The notes under the pieces are model-generated. The model worked only from the letters and a program-made list of their open reading frames with translations. It was not told where the DNA came from and ran no database searches. Shown piece after piece: positions 27,436-37,428 of a stretch of DNA of 38,840 nucleotides. Made by a program: the position numbers and the translations under genes. Positions within the stretch are counted from its first letter, which is position 1. Each line of letters begins with the position of its first letter. Source of the DNA: a virus; IMG/VR virus record IMGVR_UViG_3300045738_000854, positions 1 to 38,840 of that record. One strand, given 5' to 3'.

Positions 27436-30400
27436 ATGACCAATGCCGTCAACTATGCCTCCCTCGTTTTGGGGGCCGAAACATCTGGGTTGCTCAAAGG
27501 CAAGAAAGCCCTTGAAGAAACCACCCGCGCAGGGGCCAATACTGACAAGGCAATCAGCGGACTAGACGGGCGTTTCAAGAAGACTGGCGACAGCGCAGGG
27601 GCAGCGGCCCCAAAGGTTGAGCGGTTTTCGCAGGCTACTGACGCAACTCGTTCTGTGGCCCTTATGGCAACGCGGGCGCTTACGGGCATGGCTGCGGGTT
27701 ATGCCTCATTCGCTGCGGCGGGCGCGGCGATCAACATGGCGCGGGGCTTCAACGCGGCTCTTGCTGAAACATCTACGTTGATTGAAGGAACGCCGGAACA
27801 GCTTGACGCCCTGACTGAGGCATCCCGTTCAATGGCGCGTGAGTTTGGCGGGTCCGCGACGGATCAAGTAAAAGCGTTCTACCAGGCAATCAGCGCGGGC
27901 GCGGACGGTGTTGAGGGTGCGACCCAACTGCTTGACCAAGCGAACAAGCTGGCAATCGGCGGCATCACAGACGTAACCACAGGCGTTGACGCCCTAACCA
28001 CCGCAATGAACGCATATGGCCCTGACGTGCTGTCAGCGGCAGAGGCATCCGACGCGATGTTTGTCGCAATGCGGGCGGGCAAAACCACTATTGGCGAATT
28101 GTCAGGCAGCTTAGGGCAGATCGTGCCAATCGCATCATCTGCGGGCGTTTCCTTTGACGAGGTGACGGCGGGCATCGCAGCGCTTACGACGCAGGGTCTT
28201 AGCACCGCGTCAGCCACAACCGGTCTGCGTCAAGTGCTTGCGTCTGTGATAGCCCCCACCAAGCAGGCGACCGATGCCGCTACCGCTCTGGGTGTTTCGT
28301 TTGACGTTCAGGCGCTGAAATCCAAAGGGCTTGCCGAGTTCCTTGACGATGTGATCACTAAGACCGGCGGCAACGAAGCCGCTATGGCACAGCTATTCGG
28401 TTCTGTTGAAGCCTTGGGTGCTGCGCTTGCTTTTGCAGGCGGCGCAGGCGGGACGTTTACGGATATTCTCGCTGATATGGAGGTTAAGGCAGGCGCGACC
28501 GATGCCGCCTATCTCAAAATGTCGGAAAGCCTCGACCAGAGGTGGAACAAGCTAGCAGCGGCGGCAACTGATATTGCTCTTGGTTTTGGCAATGCTCTGC
28601 TGGCTGTTGTTGTCCCCGCCATGGAAGGCATTGCGGCGGCGTCGGTTGCTGTCGGTCAAAATCTTGACCTTGTGCTTGTATCGTTGAGTGCCCTTGCCGC
28701 CACGCAAATACCCGCAGCGGTCGCGGGGCTGGTGACGCTCACGGCAGGCATGTCCGCGTCTGCCGTTGCAACTGGCGTGTTTACGACTGCCGTTAATATC
28801 GCCCGTGGCGCTGTTATCGCTTTGGGTGGCCCCCTTGGCGTGGTGTGGGGCATCCTTGGCGCTGGTGCAGCTGCTTGGGCTGTGTGGGGCAAGGGTGCGG
28901 GCGAGGGCGAGACTGCGGCTTACGATGCGGCGGCTGGCACATCTGCCTTGCTGGGTCAGCTTGACGAGTTCTACAAAACGACAGCGCCCAATGCAGCGGC
29001 CAAAGCCATCGACATGGCGAACGCCAACTATAAATTGGCCGCGTCTGCTTTCGAGGCTGCAAAAGGCGAGTTGGCTAAACGCCGCGCAATGCTAGACATG
29101 GCCGCGTCCTCTGGTGCGAATGGCACCTCTGGCTCAATTCGAGACATGGGTTCGTCTGCCACATATGAGGCCCCAAAATATCAAGCCGCTTTGGCGAAAA
29201 TGGAAGCGGCAGAATCTGCGCTTGAACAGGCTATGCGTGATCGGAAGGTTACGGCCAACGCTGTGACCGGAAGCGTTTCGGAGGTCATGTCCGCAACAGT
29301 AGCGGCAAGCCAGTCAACAAACGACCATTCTGTAACGCTGGATATCAATAGTGGCAGTCTTGGCAAAAACGCTAAGGCCGCAGGCGGGGCTTCTAAGGCA
29401 CTAAAGGACTCTGCGAAGTCCGCCAAAGACATGGCCGACGAAATCGAGCGCCTAGAGTTCGACGCTGACCCGCTCAAGAAGTACAACGCCGAGCTTGCCG
29501 ATCTGGACAAGCTGGTTGCCGCTGGCCTGTCAGATGGCGCGTATCGCAAGGCCGTCGACGAACTGAACGATAGTCTCGCGTCCGGCATCCCGATGGTCGA
29601 CGATTTGGCAAATGCTTTTGGCGATTGGGCCGCGTCTGGCCTGACTGACTTCAAGAGCTTCACCAAGTCGATCCTTTCCAGCTTCACGGGGATGATCAGT
29701 CAGATGATCGCCACGGCTGCTCGTAATCGAATTCTCATCGGCTTAGGCTTCTCTGGTGGCGGGGTTGCAGGCGCAGCAGCAGCCGGAACGCCGGGTGGTG
29801 GTGTCCTAGGGTCACTAACTGGAGGCGGAGGTATCCTTGGATCTCTCAGCGGTTCGGGCGGCATCCTCGGCAGTATTGCGTCGAAGGGCATCTTTGGCGC
29901 GTCCGGCATTTTTGGGTCCATCGGGTCCAGTCTTGGCACCAGCCTGGGTGGCATCCTCGGCGGGTCCGGGTCTGCGCTGGCCACATCGTTGGGCGGCATC
30001 GGCGCATCCATTGGTGCAATCGTGCCTGTCTTGGGTATTGCGGCTGCAGCGTTCAGCTTTTTCCGCACCAAGACAAAAGAGCTGGATTCTGGCCTGCGAA
30101 TCACGACGACAGGTATGGAAAGCCTGATCCAGTCGTTCAGCACGGTTGAAAAGAAGAAGTTCTGGGGCCTGTCGAAGAAGGTCCGTACCAGCTTTAGCGA
30201 TCTGGACGAGGCGGCAGCGGCACCGCTTGAGCGCATCATCACAGATCTGCAAATGGGCGTCGTCGGCGCGACCAAGGCGCTTGGCATCGGTGCGAGCGTG
30301 TTTGACGACTTCACATCTTTGATCACGGTCAGCACCAAAGGCATGTCTGACGCTGACGCACAAAAGGCCGTCGAAGAGGCCCTGCAGGGGTTCGGTGATG

Positions 30401-33400
30401 ACTTCGCCGGCATGGTTCCGGGTCTGGAAGCGCTGCAACAGGAAGGCGAGGGTGCATATGACGCGCTGACCCGGCTTTCCACGTCTCTTGGGGCGGCAAA
30501 CGCTGTCTTGGATACCCTCGGGGCCGCGCTGTACGAGATCAGCTTGTCCGGGGCCGCTGCTGCGTCCTCTCTGGTGCTGGCCTTCGGCGGGCTTGAAGCG
30601 TTCAACGCGGCAACGACAGCGTATTATGCCGGGTTCTACACCGAGCAAGAGCGTATCGAAACAGCAACCCAGCTGGTCACTGAGGCGCTGGCCGATTTGG
30701 GGCAGGTGTTGCCCGAGACGCGGGCCCAGTTCCGCGCGATTGTCGAAGCGCAGGATCTCAGCACTGAAAGCGGGCGGAAGATGTTCGCGTCGCTGGTCGG
30801 TTTGGCTGGCCAGTTGGATCTTGTGCTGCCTGCAATGGATAGCCTGGCCGACAAGCTGGGCGCGCTGACATCGGCTGCGGTGGACGCTGCCCTCGGCCCG
30901 ATCAATGACCAGATCACGGCATCAAACTCGGCGGCGACACAGGCGCGGCAGTCGGCGGATGAATTTTTCCGGTTGGCTGACAGCTTGAGGGGTGCAGCGG
31001 ATGGCATTGGTGGCGTGAGCAATGCTGCTGATGCAGCCGCAGCAGGGCGGAGCTTTGCAGCGCAATTCCGGGCTGCGATCAGCGGCGACGTGGCCGCGCT
31101 TGGCGGTTTGGGTGCAGCGGGCACAAGTGCGGCACAGAACGGGGCCCGCTTTGCCTCCACCCAAGAAGACGCCCGGTTCCTTGAGGCCCAGATCGCCACC
31201 CAGCTCAATCAGGCGGCGTCTGTGGCCGAAGCTCTTGGGCTTGGCGCGGACTATCAGGCGATGCTTTTCGACGTGCAGACGGCGGCGCTTGAGGTCATTC
31301 GCGATGGTCTGGCGCAGGGCAATATCACTCAGGACATCCTGCGCGAGCAAATCGGCCTTCTCGAAAACATCGGCCAGCAGATCGCAGACGGTGCCAATCT
31401 TCAGGTCGTCTCGGGCAGGGACGAGACGGGTCGGGTGGTCGCAGGGCTTGTCGACAACGGCGGAAGGGTGGTTGCAGGTCTGTCTGATCACGGTGCGCTC
31501 TACATTTCCGCGGTCGGTGCTGCAAGCGTGAGAACAGCTGATCTTGTGAATGCAGTTCTGCGCAGCAGTGCCGGCGTTACGGTTGATGCAATCGTGCAAT
31601 CGCTTGCCGGTGTGGCGTCTGACGAGGTGCTTGCTCGCGTCATCGCCTCGGTCGACCAGAACCGTGATGGGCTTGTCTCGCAGATGGAAATTGACGCATC
31701 GCGCTTGTCGCAGGGGCTGAACCAGCTGGGATCTGGCCTGTCTATCGATATCTTCCGGGCGCTGGATGGAAACGCTGACAGCATCATCTCGGCGGAAGAG
31801 ATCAGCCGTGCGGCACTTATCGCGGCCAACAGCGCTGCATCCAATGCGATTTCGGCCAGTGTCGCGCAGAGCGGCACGGTCACGGCCAACACGTTGCGAT
31901 CATCCCTCGCTGGAAAGGCGTCCGATGATGTACTGCGGGCGGTAATTCTGGCGGTCGATGCCAATGGCGATGGCCTGATCACCGCACAAGAAACAGCGGC
32001 AGCACAGACTGTATCGGGCATTTCGTCAGCTTCGCTTTCCCAGATCCAGAGCGACGTAGCGGCAGCAACCCGCGTGTCGAATGCTATCGCTCAGCAGTCG
32101 AACCTGATTTCGTCTTTGACGGCGCAGCAGATCGCGGCGGTTGATGCAAATGGTGATGGCATTGTGAGCGCCCAAGAAGCTCAGACTGCCTCGATCGTCA
32201 GCGCGTACCAAAGCACGGTGGCCGCGCTCGCATCTGCGATTGATCGCAATGGCGCGATGACCACAGCTCAAATCCGTACCTCGCTGGCAGGCAAGGCCTC
32301 GGACGCGGCTATCAGCGCGGTGATCAGTGCCGTGGATCGGAACAAAGACGGGATCGTGAGCGCCGAAGAGATTGCGGCCGCGCGCACGCTCTCTGGCCTA
32401 TCGAGCAACACCGCAGCGCAGTTGCAGGCTTTGACCCAGCAGAGCTTGGTGTTCGGGAATGCGATCACTGGCCAGACTGGCAGTATCACTGGCACGCAGG
32501 GGCTGACCAACGATGAACTTGGCAAGGTTCAGGATCTGCAAGGCCAGACTGTCAGCATTACCGAACTGGTGAAACGCGCCGTGGCCGGGAGTGAAACGCT
32601 GAACGAGGCCTTGCTGAACCGGCTTTCCGACGGGATCACAGTGGCCGGCGTGCCGTCCATGGTTTCTGGACTGAACAACATCAGCAACCTGATGGCGCGG
32701 ATTGTTTCTGCGCAAGAGGCGGCGCTTGCGGCGGCTGAGGCCGAGGCCAACCGGCAGCAGGCGCTGACCAAGGCACAGGCGCAACTGGAATCCACATTCA
32801 CGGCGCAGCAAGCTGCGATCGGTGAGGTGTCGTCAGCGTCTGCTGCGATTTACGGGCTGGCATCGCAGTTTGGCGTCTACGTGAACGCTAAGTCTGGCGC
32901 GGTCGATCTGTCGCAGTCAGCGAAATTCGGGGTGAGCGATCAAGGTCTGTTCGAAGCGCAGTACGGGCAGATTTCGTCAACGGGCGGCAGCAACGTATCC
33001 GGCTTCAAAAACACCTTCTATCAGGATGGTGGTCTTTACAGCCAGACCTACGGGCGCGCGGGCGAGCTTCGCAATCTTGCGGCAGACCTGGCAGCGCGGC
33101 GGCAGGCCATTATCGACCTGGGCGGTATCCCCTCCTATTCGGTGGGCACCGACTTCCACCCCGGCGGGCTGGCTTATGTCCACAAGGACGAAATGATCAA
33201 CCTTCCGCGTGGTTCCAGCGTCAGCACCACATCGCAGACCAGCAAGATGCTCGATAACAGCGCGGTGGTCGAAGAGCTGCGCGCGCTGCGTGAAGAGGTG
33301 GCCCGCCTGCGTTCCGAGAACAACCAAGGACACCAGAACACGGGTAGCGAAGTCGCGCGGGGCACCAAGCCTTTGCGCGAAGTGACCGCGACCGGTTCCC

Positions 33401-33423
33401 TCCCAGTAAAGGTAATCTCATGA
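27436..33423 (+). CDS. Tail tape measure protein with EF-hand repeats
   Basis: A 1995-residue tape measure (the tail should be about 0.3 micrometre at 0.15 nm per residue). Residues ~85-390 are the TP901-type core (FNAALAETSTLIEGTPEQLDALTEA... GITDVTTGVDALTTAMNAYG). Hydrophobic stretches follow at ~410-500. Residues ~1395-1650 contain five EF-hand-type loops: DQNRDGLVSQME (1407), DGNADSIISAEE (1444), DANGDGLITAQE (1508), DANGDGIVSAQE (1570) and DRNKDGIVSAEE (1634). The C-terminus has a coiled coil. The ATG at 27436 (AAGGA upstream) is preferred over a TTG at 27415. It is separated from its chaperones by the cargo block. Confidence 0.93.
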   Translation: MTNAVNYASLVLGAETSGLLKGKKALEETTRAGANTDKAISGLDGRFKKTGDSAGAAAPKVERFSQATDATRSVALMATRALTGMAAGYASFAAAGAAINMARGFNAALAETSTLIEGTPEQLDALTEASRSMAREFGGSATDQVKAFYQAISAGADGVEGATQLLDQANKLAIGGITDVTTGVDALTTAMNAYGPDVLSAAEASDAMFVAMRAGKTTIGELSGSLGQIVPIASSAGVSFDEVTAGIAALTTQGLSTASATTGLRQVLASVIAPTKQATDAATALGVSFDVQALKSKGLAEFLDDVITKTGGNEAAMAQLFGSVEALGAALAFAGGAGGTFTDILADMEVKAGATDAAYLKMSESLDQRWNKLAAAATDIALGFGNALLAVVVPAMEGIAAASVAVGQNLDLVLVSLSALAATQIPAAVAGLVTLTAGMSASAVATGVFTTAVNIARGAVIALGGPLGVVWGILGAGAAAWAVWGKGAGEGETAAYDAAAGTSALLGQLDEFYKTTAPNAAAKAIDMANANYKLAASAFEAAKGELAKRRAMLDMAASSGANGTSGSIRDMGSSATYEAPKYQAALAKMEAAESALEQAMRDRKVTANAVTGSVSEVMSATVAASQSTNDHSVTLDINSGSLGKNAKAAGGASKALKDSAKSAKDMADEIERLEFDADPLKKYNAELADLDKLVAAGLSDGAYRKAVDELNDSLASGIPMVDDLANAFGDWAASGLTDFKSFTKSILSSFTGMISQMIATAARNRILIGLGFSGGGVAGAAAAGTPGGGVLGSLTGGGGILGSLSGSGGILGSIASKGIFGASGIFGSIGSSLGTSLGGILGGSGSALATSLGGIGASIGAIVPVLGIAAAAFSFFRTKTKELDSGLRITTTGMESLIQSFSTVEKKKFWGLSKKVRTSFSDLDEAAAAPLERIITDLQMGVVGATKALGIGASVFDDFTSLITVSTKGMSDADAQKAVEEALQGFGDDFAGMVPGLEALQQEGEGAYDALTRLSTSLGAANAVLDTLGAALYEISLSGAAAASSLVLAFGGLEAFNAATTAYYAGFYTEQERIETATQLVTEALADLGQVLPETRAQFRAIVEAQDLSTESGRKMFASLVGLAGQLDLVLPAMDSLADKLGALTSAAVDAALGPINDQITASNSAATQARQSADEFFRLADSLRGAADGIGGVSNAADAAAAGRSFAAQFRAAISGDVAALGGLGAAGTSAAQNGARFASTQEDARFLEAQIATQLNQAASVAEALGLGADYQAMLFDVQTAALEVIRDGLAQGNITQDILREQIGLLENIGQQIADGANLQVVSGRDETGRVVAGLVDNGGRVVAGLSDHGALYISAVGAASVRTADLVNAVLRSSAGVTVDAIVQSLAGVASDEVLARVIASVDQNRDGLVSQMEIDASRLSQGLNQLGSGLSIDIFRALDGNADSIISAEEISRAALIAANSAASNAISASVAQSGTVTANTLRSSLAGKASDDVLRAVILAVDANGDGLITAQETAAAQTVSGISSASLSQIQSDVAAATRVSNAIAQQSNLISSLTAQQIAAVDANGDGIVSAQEAQTASIVSAYQSTVAALASAIDRNGAMTTAQIRTSLAGKASDAAISAVISAVDRNKDGIVSAEEIAAARTLSGLSSNTAAQLQALTQQSLVFGNAITGQTGSITGTQGLTNDELGKVQDLQGQTVSITELVKRAVAGSETLNEALLNRLSDGITVAGVPSMVSGLNNISNLMARIVSAQEAALAAAEAEANRQQALTKAQAQLESTFTAQQAAIGEVSSASAAIYGLASQFGVYVNAKSGAVDLSQSAKFGVSDQGLFEAQYGQISSTGGSNVSGFKNTFYQDGGLYSQTYGRAGELRNLAADLAARRQAIIDLGGIPSYSVGTDFHPGGLAYVHKDEMINLPRGSSVSTTSQTSKMLDNSAVVEELRALREEVARLRSENNQGHQNTGSEVARGTKPLREVTATGSLPVKVIS
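31570..32400 (+). repeat. Degenerate repeats encoding calcium-loop units in the tape measure
   Basis: Units of about 186-192 bases carry the loops with first codons at 31957, 32143 and 32335. An earlier pair at 31654 and 31765 is 37 residues apart, the usual distance within an EF-hand pair. The motif SLAGxASD precedes three of them (near 31600, 31905, 32281). The pattern suggests growth by internal duplication. Confidence 0.7.
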
Positions 33424-34325
33424 GCGCGCGCATCATCATCCCACTGACGATCACGGACGCCAATCTGATCGAGGGCGGCACTACAATCGCAGAGGATGAT
33501 GCCCCGTTTTGGGATATCGGGACTGAATACGCTGAGAATGACACCGTGATCCGCAATCACGTCATCTATATCAGCCTCATTGCGGCAAACACCGGCAATG
33601 ACCCCGCGACCGATGACGGCACCAACTGGTTCAAGGGCCTCGCCACAAACCGATGGAAGGCCTTCGATGGCTACCTGCAGGACGCTGCGATGCAGGCTGA
33701 CAGCATGGCGTGGCAGATCGAGACAGCGGATCTGATCAATGGTGTGGCCCTGCTGGCACTGGAAGCGGCAACGGTGCGGGTCGTGCTGGATAGCGATGAC
33801 GATGGCGTCGTCTATGACCAGACATTCGAGATGGCTGACGAGAGCCATATCACCGATTACGATCTCTGGTTCTTTGCACCCCAGATCCGGGCCATTGATT
33901 TTGCCGTGACAGATCTGCCGCCCTATCCCGGCACCCTCACGGTTACGGTGGCCGATGCGGGCGATACCGTGAAGCTAGGCCAGCTTTCGCTTGGGTCTGA
34001 AATCGACCTCGGCATCACGCTGAACGGCTTCGACCAGGATTTGGAAATCTTCTCGGACAAGGGACCGGACCAGTTCGGGCGGGTATCTGCGGTCAAGCGG
34101 GCGTCGTCGGACATCCTGGAGCCGCGCGTCAAGATCCTGACGGCCCGCGTCCCGTACCTGCGCAGCATTCTAAAGAAGCGCGAGGCGCTGCCAACAGTCT
34201 ACCTTTTCGACGGCCCGACGCGGGACAACGAATACATCGCTTTCGGTGACTTCGAGCGCCTGCGCACCAACACGGCTTACGGCCTTTATTCAGACATGAC
34301 GATCACAATCAGGGAGTTCGTATAA
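33420..34325 (+). CDS. Tail-tip protein with carbohydrate-binding-like module (301 aa)
   Basis: It follows the tape measure with an ATGA overlap, the position of distal tail proteins. Residues ~30-73 (FWDIGTEYAENDTVIRNHVIYISLIAANTGNDPATDDGTNWFKGL) have the W-Y-V-Y-W spacing of the CBM5/12 (chitin-binding-like) fold. The C-terminal ~150 residues (GTLTVTVADAGDTVKLGQLSLGSEIDLGITLNGF...FERLRTNTAYGLYSDMTITI) look like a tail hub domain. No firm family name. It probably sits at the tail tip and helps bind the host surface. Confidence 0.7.
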   Translation: MSARIIIPLTITDANLIEGGTTIAEDDAPFWDIGTEYAENDTVIRNHVIYISLIAANTGNDPATDDGTNWFKGLATNRWKAFDGYLQDAAMQADSMAWQIETADLINGVALLALEAATVRVVLDSDDDGVVYDQTFEMADESHITDYDLWFFAPQIRAIDFAVTDLPPYPGTLTVTVADAGDTVKLGQLSLGSEIDLGITLNGFDQDLEIFSDKGPDQFGRVSAVKRASSDILEPRVKILTARVPYLRSILKKREALPTVYLFDGPTRDNEYIAFGDFERLRTNTAYGLYSDMTITIREFV

Positions 34326-36907
34326 TGAGCGATCCAAAATTTACCGACCCGCCGGAAACGCCAGTTCGCGGCAGCGCTTCGTTTTCTTCGCAGGTGGCGT
34401 CCTTTCTGGCCTGGCTGACGCTCTATGTCGGGCAGCTGCGCACCACAGTTTCGTGGATCCGTTCGCGGGTTACTGACGTCACCAACAGCACCACGTCCGC
34501 AGCCACATCTCAGGCAGGGGCGCTGGCTGCAAAGATTGGGGCCGAAGCTGCGCGCGATGATGCCCTGTCGGCGTCTGACGCCCCTCTCTGGACGGACAAG
34601 ACCTATGCGGTCGGCAATGCGGTGATCAGCCCTCTCGATTTCAAAATCTACCGCGACAAGACGGGGGGCGTTTCCGCGATTGATCCATCGCTTGACCGGG
34701 TTCGCTGGGCGTCGATCGAGGTGGCAACGCTGGCCTCTATCGCGCAGGTCAAAGGCCTCACAATGGTTGACGGCTGTATTGATACGTCACCTAACCCGCC
34801 GCTTGCGGTGCAGCGCCGCACAAGATGGTTCGCTGAGCTTGGCCCCCTGCCTGCTCGAAAAGTTATTATCGCAACTTTGAGTGAAGTAACGATCTACAAC
34901 GGAGACGATCCTTCTTGCCCTGATTGGGCCACTTTTCCCATCGGTTCGGGTGTGCAAGGCAGCCGTTGGCAGAGAACTGCAAACAACTCTGGCGTTAAGA
35001 TGGTCAACGGCGTGATGACTGTTGCTCGCGCCGATGGGTCAGACGGTCTTTTGATCGTGAATTTTGGTCGAGGCGTCGGAAAACGGGTCCGTAACTCTGC
35101 TCAATCGGGAACGACGACATCCCAAGAGTGGGACATAACTACACGGGCCAGCGCAAACCCTCCATATACAAATACGTACACGACCCCTGAAATCATCAAC
35201 AGTGTCGTAAAATCCGTAGCCATGCACGTTCCTGCCGACGCGCCAATCGACCCACAAACGGGGATGCAAATACCGACAATCGCGGTGGGAACAGTTGGTG
35301 GGGTAACTATTATCCACGGCGACGAAACAGTAACACACAGTCTTTCCACGCTGGGAATTGCGAACGTGGTTTTCGATGCTGATGGTGGGCTTTACGCCAG
35401 CCGCGACAACTTCGGGTCGCATATGATCTACGCTTCAGCGGAGGATTACAAATCCGGGGGGTTCGGTGTGGCTGTCGGTCTAAATACCGCCACGCCATCC
35501 GCTGTCGCCATGCTGGCAGGGGCTATCCGAACCAATGCCCTTGCGGTCGGGCCGGATCACGTCGCCTTGGCGGGGCGCGACGCGTCTCAAAGCTCGCGAT
35601 ACGGCTTGATGCTTATGGCTCCCGTAAAGCATGATTTTGGGGCCAGCATGACGGCTTTCATCACGTCGAAATACAACACCGGATGGATGCCAAAGGGGAT
35701 TATCGGGGCATACCTTAGCAGCACGGACGCAACGTCTCTGGTGGGCGAGGAGTTCATAAGCGGAACAAGTCACCCCTTGGACGGCTCTTACGTGGTGCGG
35801 GGCACTCTGGCCGATGCCGGTGGTGGCTATTGGACAGTAGCAGGTAATGACCCATCTAACCCCGCCGTTATAGCGTCTGCCGACGGAAAACTGGTAATCG
35901 GCCAAGAGTATGAGGTGATACTGGAGGTATCTGCGGCGAGTGGCGGGACCGTCTCACTATACCAATCCTTAACCGAGAACTCAGGCCTTTCGCTGCCTGC
36001 CATGTTTTCTGGTCTGGGGGTCGGGATCTACAAGACCACCTTTACCGCCAGTCGGGACACCCTAACCTTAGTTGCGGGCGGTAACGGTACAAGCGTCACG
36101 CTTAAAGTCTCACTGCGTCGCGCCGAGTTTGATAGGTACCTTGGCACCAAAAGCCTTACTGTTAAGGGTACAATACAAAGATCGCCCGTGGCTACTGGCG
36201 CTGAACTGACAAGATATCACGGGGGGTTTGACGCGACTAACCACCTCCACGGATTCATTGAAGACTTCAACGAAAAGTCTTTCTACCTTGCGATGTGGTT
36301 CTTAGGTTACGGCGGTTCCAAGCTTCTAATGGGTACTGGCGACCTGGGCACTCTCTCGAAAGGGCGAGCCCTATATATCAACGGCGCGGGGATGCTGGTG
36401 GCTTCGGGTTGGTCTAATGACGTTAGCTCGGAAATGATCGTTCTTGGTGGGCAGTGGCATCTTGGCGTTGCTCAGTGGGAATATCTCGGCGGCACCGATT
36501 ACAATGTCTCTATCGCTGTTGATGGTAAAATCAGGGGGGCTGGATCAAAGTCTCTGCTCAATTTCACGGATAAAGAGTTGCGCATCGGATATCACCCGAC
36601 GCCGCCGTCGAACGGCACAGGCTGCGAAATGGCCTTGGCGCGGGTGGGACTAGGAACCATCCCCCCCGAACAGATCGCAAAGATGTATCGGGATGAATTG
36701 CCGCTTTTCCAGCCAAACAGCAAAGCGGCGCTACACGGCGCGTCTGACGGGGTGAACGCTGTAGGGCACGACCAGAAAACAGGGCTGCTACACGCGGGCA
36801 CCTCCGCAGGCCGGTCTGATTTCTCCGGCCTTGTTCGCGTCGGGCAAACCGATACCCCAATCACCACAAACATCGTCGCGCATGACGGCATGATTTTGGA
36901 GGCTTGA
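34325..36907 (+). CDS. Tail fibre / receptor-binding protein with LamG-like C-terminus
   Basis: An 860-residue protein. Residues 1-85 are helical and may anchor it to the tail tip. Residues ~87-129 (PLWTDKTYAVGNAVISPLDFKIYRDK...RVRW) repeat the CBM5/12-like module of the previous gene. Residues ~605-790 look like a LamG/concanavalin-type jelly roll (GGSKLLMGTGDLGTLSKGRALYINGAGMLVASGW...). The C-terminal part is a beta-rich fibre end. From about base 34860 on, the codon use becomes less G+C-rich than in the flanks, which fits an exchanged receptor-binding part. The ATG shares a base with the previous stop (TAATG). Confidence 0.75.
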   Translation: MSDPKFTDPPETPVRGSASFSSQVASFLAWLTLYVGQLRTTVSWIRSRVTDVTNSTTSAATSQAGALAAKIGAEAARDDALSASDAPLWTDKTYAVGNAVISPLDFKIYRDKTGGVSAIDPSLDRVRWASIEVATLASIAQVKGLTMVDGCIDTSPNPPLAVQRRTRWFAELGPLPARKVIIATLSEVTIYNGDDPSCPDWATFPIGSGVQGSRWQRTANNSGVKMVNGVMTVARADGSDGLLIVNFGRGVGKRVRNSAQSGTTTSQEWDITTRASANPPYTNTYTTPEIINSVVKSVAMHVPADAPIDPQTGMQIPTIAVGTVGGVTIIHGDETVTHSLSTLGIANVVFDADGGLYASRDNFGSHMIYASAEDYKSGGFGVAVGLNTATPSAVAMLAGAIRTNALAVGPDHVALAGRDASQSSRYGLMLMAPVKHDFGASMTAFITSKYNTGWMPKGIIGAYLSSTDATSLVGEEFISGTSHPLDGSYVVRGTLADAGGGYWTVAGNDPSNPAVIASADGKLVIGQEYEVILEVSAASGGTVSLYQSLTENSGLSLPAMFSGLGVGIYKTTFTASRDTLTLVAGGNGTSVTLKVSLRRAEFDRYLGTKSLTVKGTIQRSPVATGAELTRYHGGFDATNHLHGFIEDFNEKSFYLAMWFLGYGGSKLLMGTGDLGTLSKGRALYINGAGMLVASGWSNDVSSEMIVLGGQWHLGVAQWEYLGGTDYNVSIAVDGKIRGAGSKSLLNFTDKELRIGYHPTPPSNGTGCEMALARVGLGTIPPEQIAKMYRDELPLFQPNSKAALHGASDGVNAVGHDQKTGLLHAGTSAGRSDFSGLVRVGQTDTPITTNIVAHDGMILEA

Positions 36908-36908
36908 T

Positions 36909-37427
36909 ATGGCAAAATTTCAAGATTTAACTGGTGCTAATTTTGGAAGACTTACTGTAATTTCTTACCGCGGTAAAAACAGAAATGGCAAATCGGTGTG
37001 GCTGTGCCATTGCAGCTGCGGCAATGCTACTAGCGCAGAGATTAGTCAATTAAATGCAGGCAAAGTGACTTCTTGTGGCTGTCTTGCAAGGGACTTGGCT
37101 AAGTCGAGAACTGCTAAGGTTATGAAGTCACACGGGCATTCTGCCAAGGGTATACGCTCCCCAGAGTACAATGCTTGGCGACACATGAACCAAAGATGTT
37201 CGAACCCCGACTATAAGCAATGGAAAGACTATGGAGGGCGGGGGATATCGGTATGTCCTGAATGGAGAGAAAGCTTCGAGGCTTTCCTTGATGACGTAGG
37301 CCCAAGACCGTCACCGGAACTGACCTTAGACCGGATACAGAACGATGGGAACTACGAACCCGGAAATGTCAGGTGGGCCGATAGAACCATACAGTCCCAA
37401 AACCGTAGAAATTACAAAGGTAAATAA
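36909..37427 (+). CDS. HNH-type homing endonuclease-like protein
   Basis: A 172-residue protein typical of stand-alone phage HNH-like endonucleases. There is a Cys-rich zinc part (WLCHCSCGNATSAEISQLNAGKVTSCGCL), then YNAWRHMNQRCSNPDYKQWKDYGGRGISVC, and the core LDRIQNDGNYEPGNVRWADRTIQSQNRR, which resembles the D-R/H-x-x-N-x-x-N catalytic turn. It lies between the fibre gene and small tail genes, is AT-rich, and has GGAGG 7 bases before its ATG. Such genes spread by cutting a sister phage's DNA at the same spot. Confidence 0.75.
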   Translation: MAKFQDLTGANFGRLTVISYRGKNRNGKSVWLCHCSCGNATSAEISQLNAGKVTSCGCLARDLAKSRTAKVMKSHGHSAKGIRSPEYNAWRHMNQRCSNPDYKQWKDYGGRGISVCPEWRESFEAFLDDVGPRPSPELTLDRIQNDGNYEPGNVRWADRTIQSQNRRNYKGK

Positions 37428-37428
37428 T

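Noticed and set aside
34325-37427. Diversity-generating retroelement at the fibre gene
   Set aside because: No reverse transcriptase gene and no template/variable repeat pair were seen near the fibre gene.
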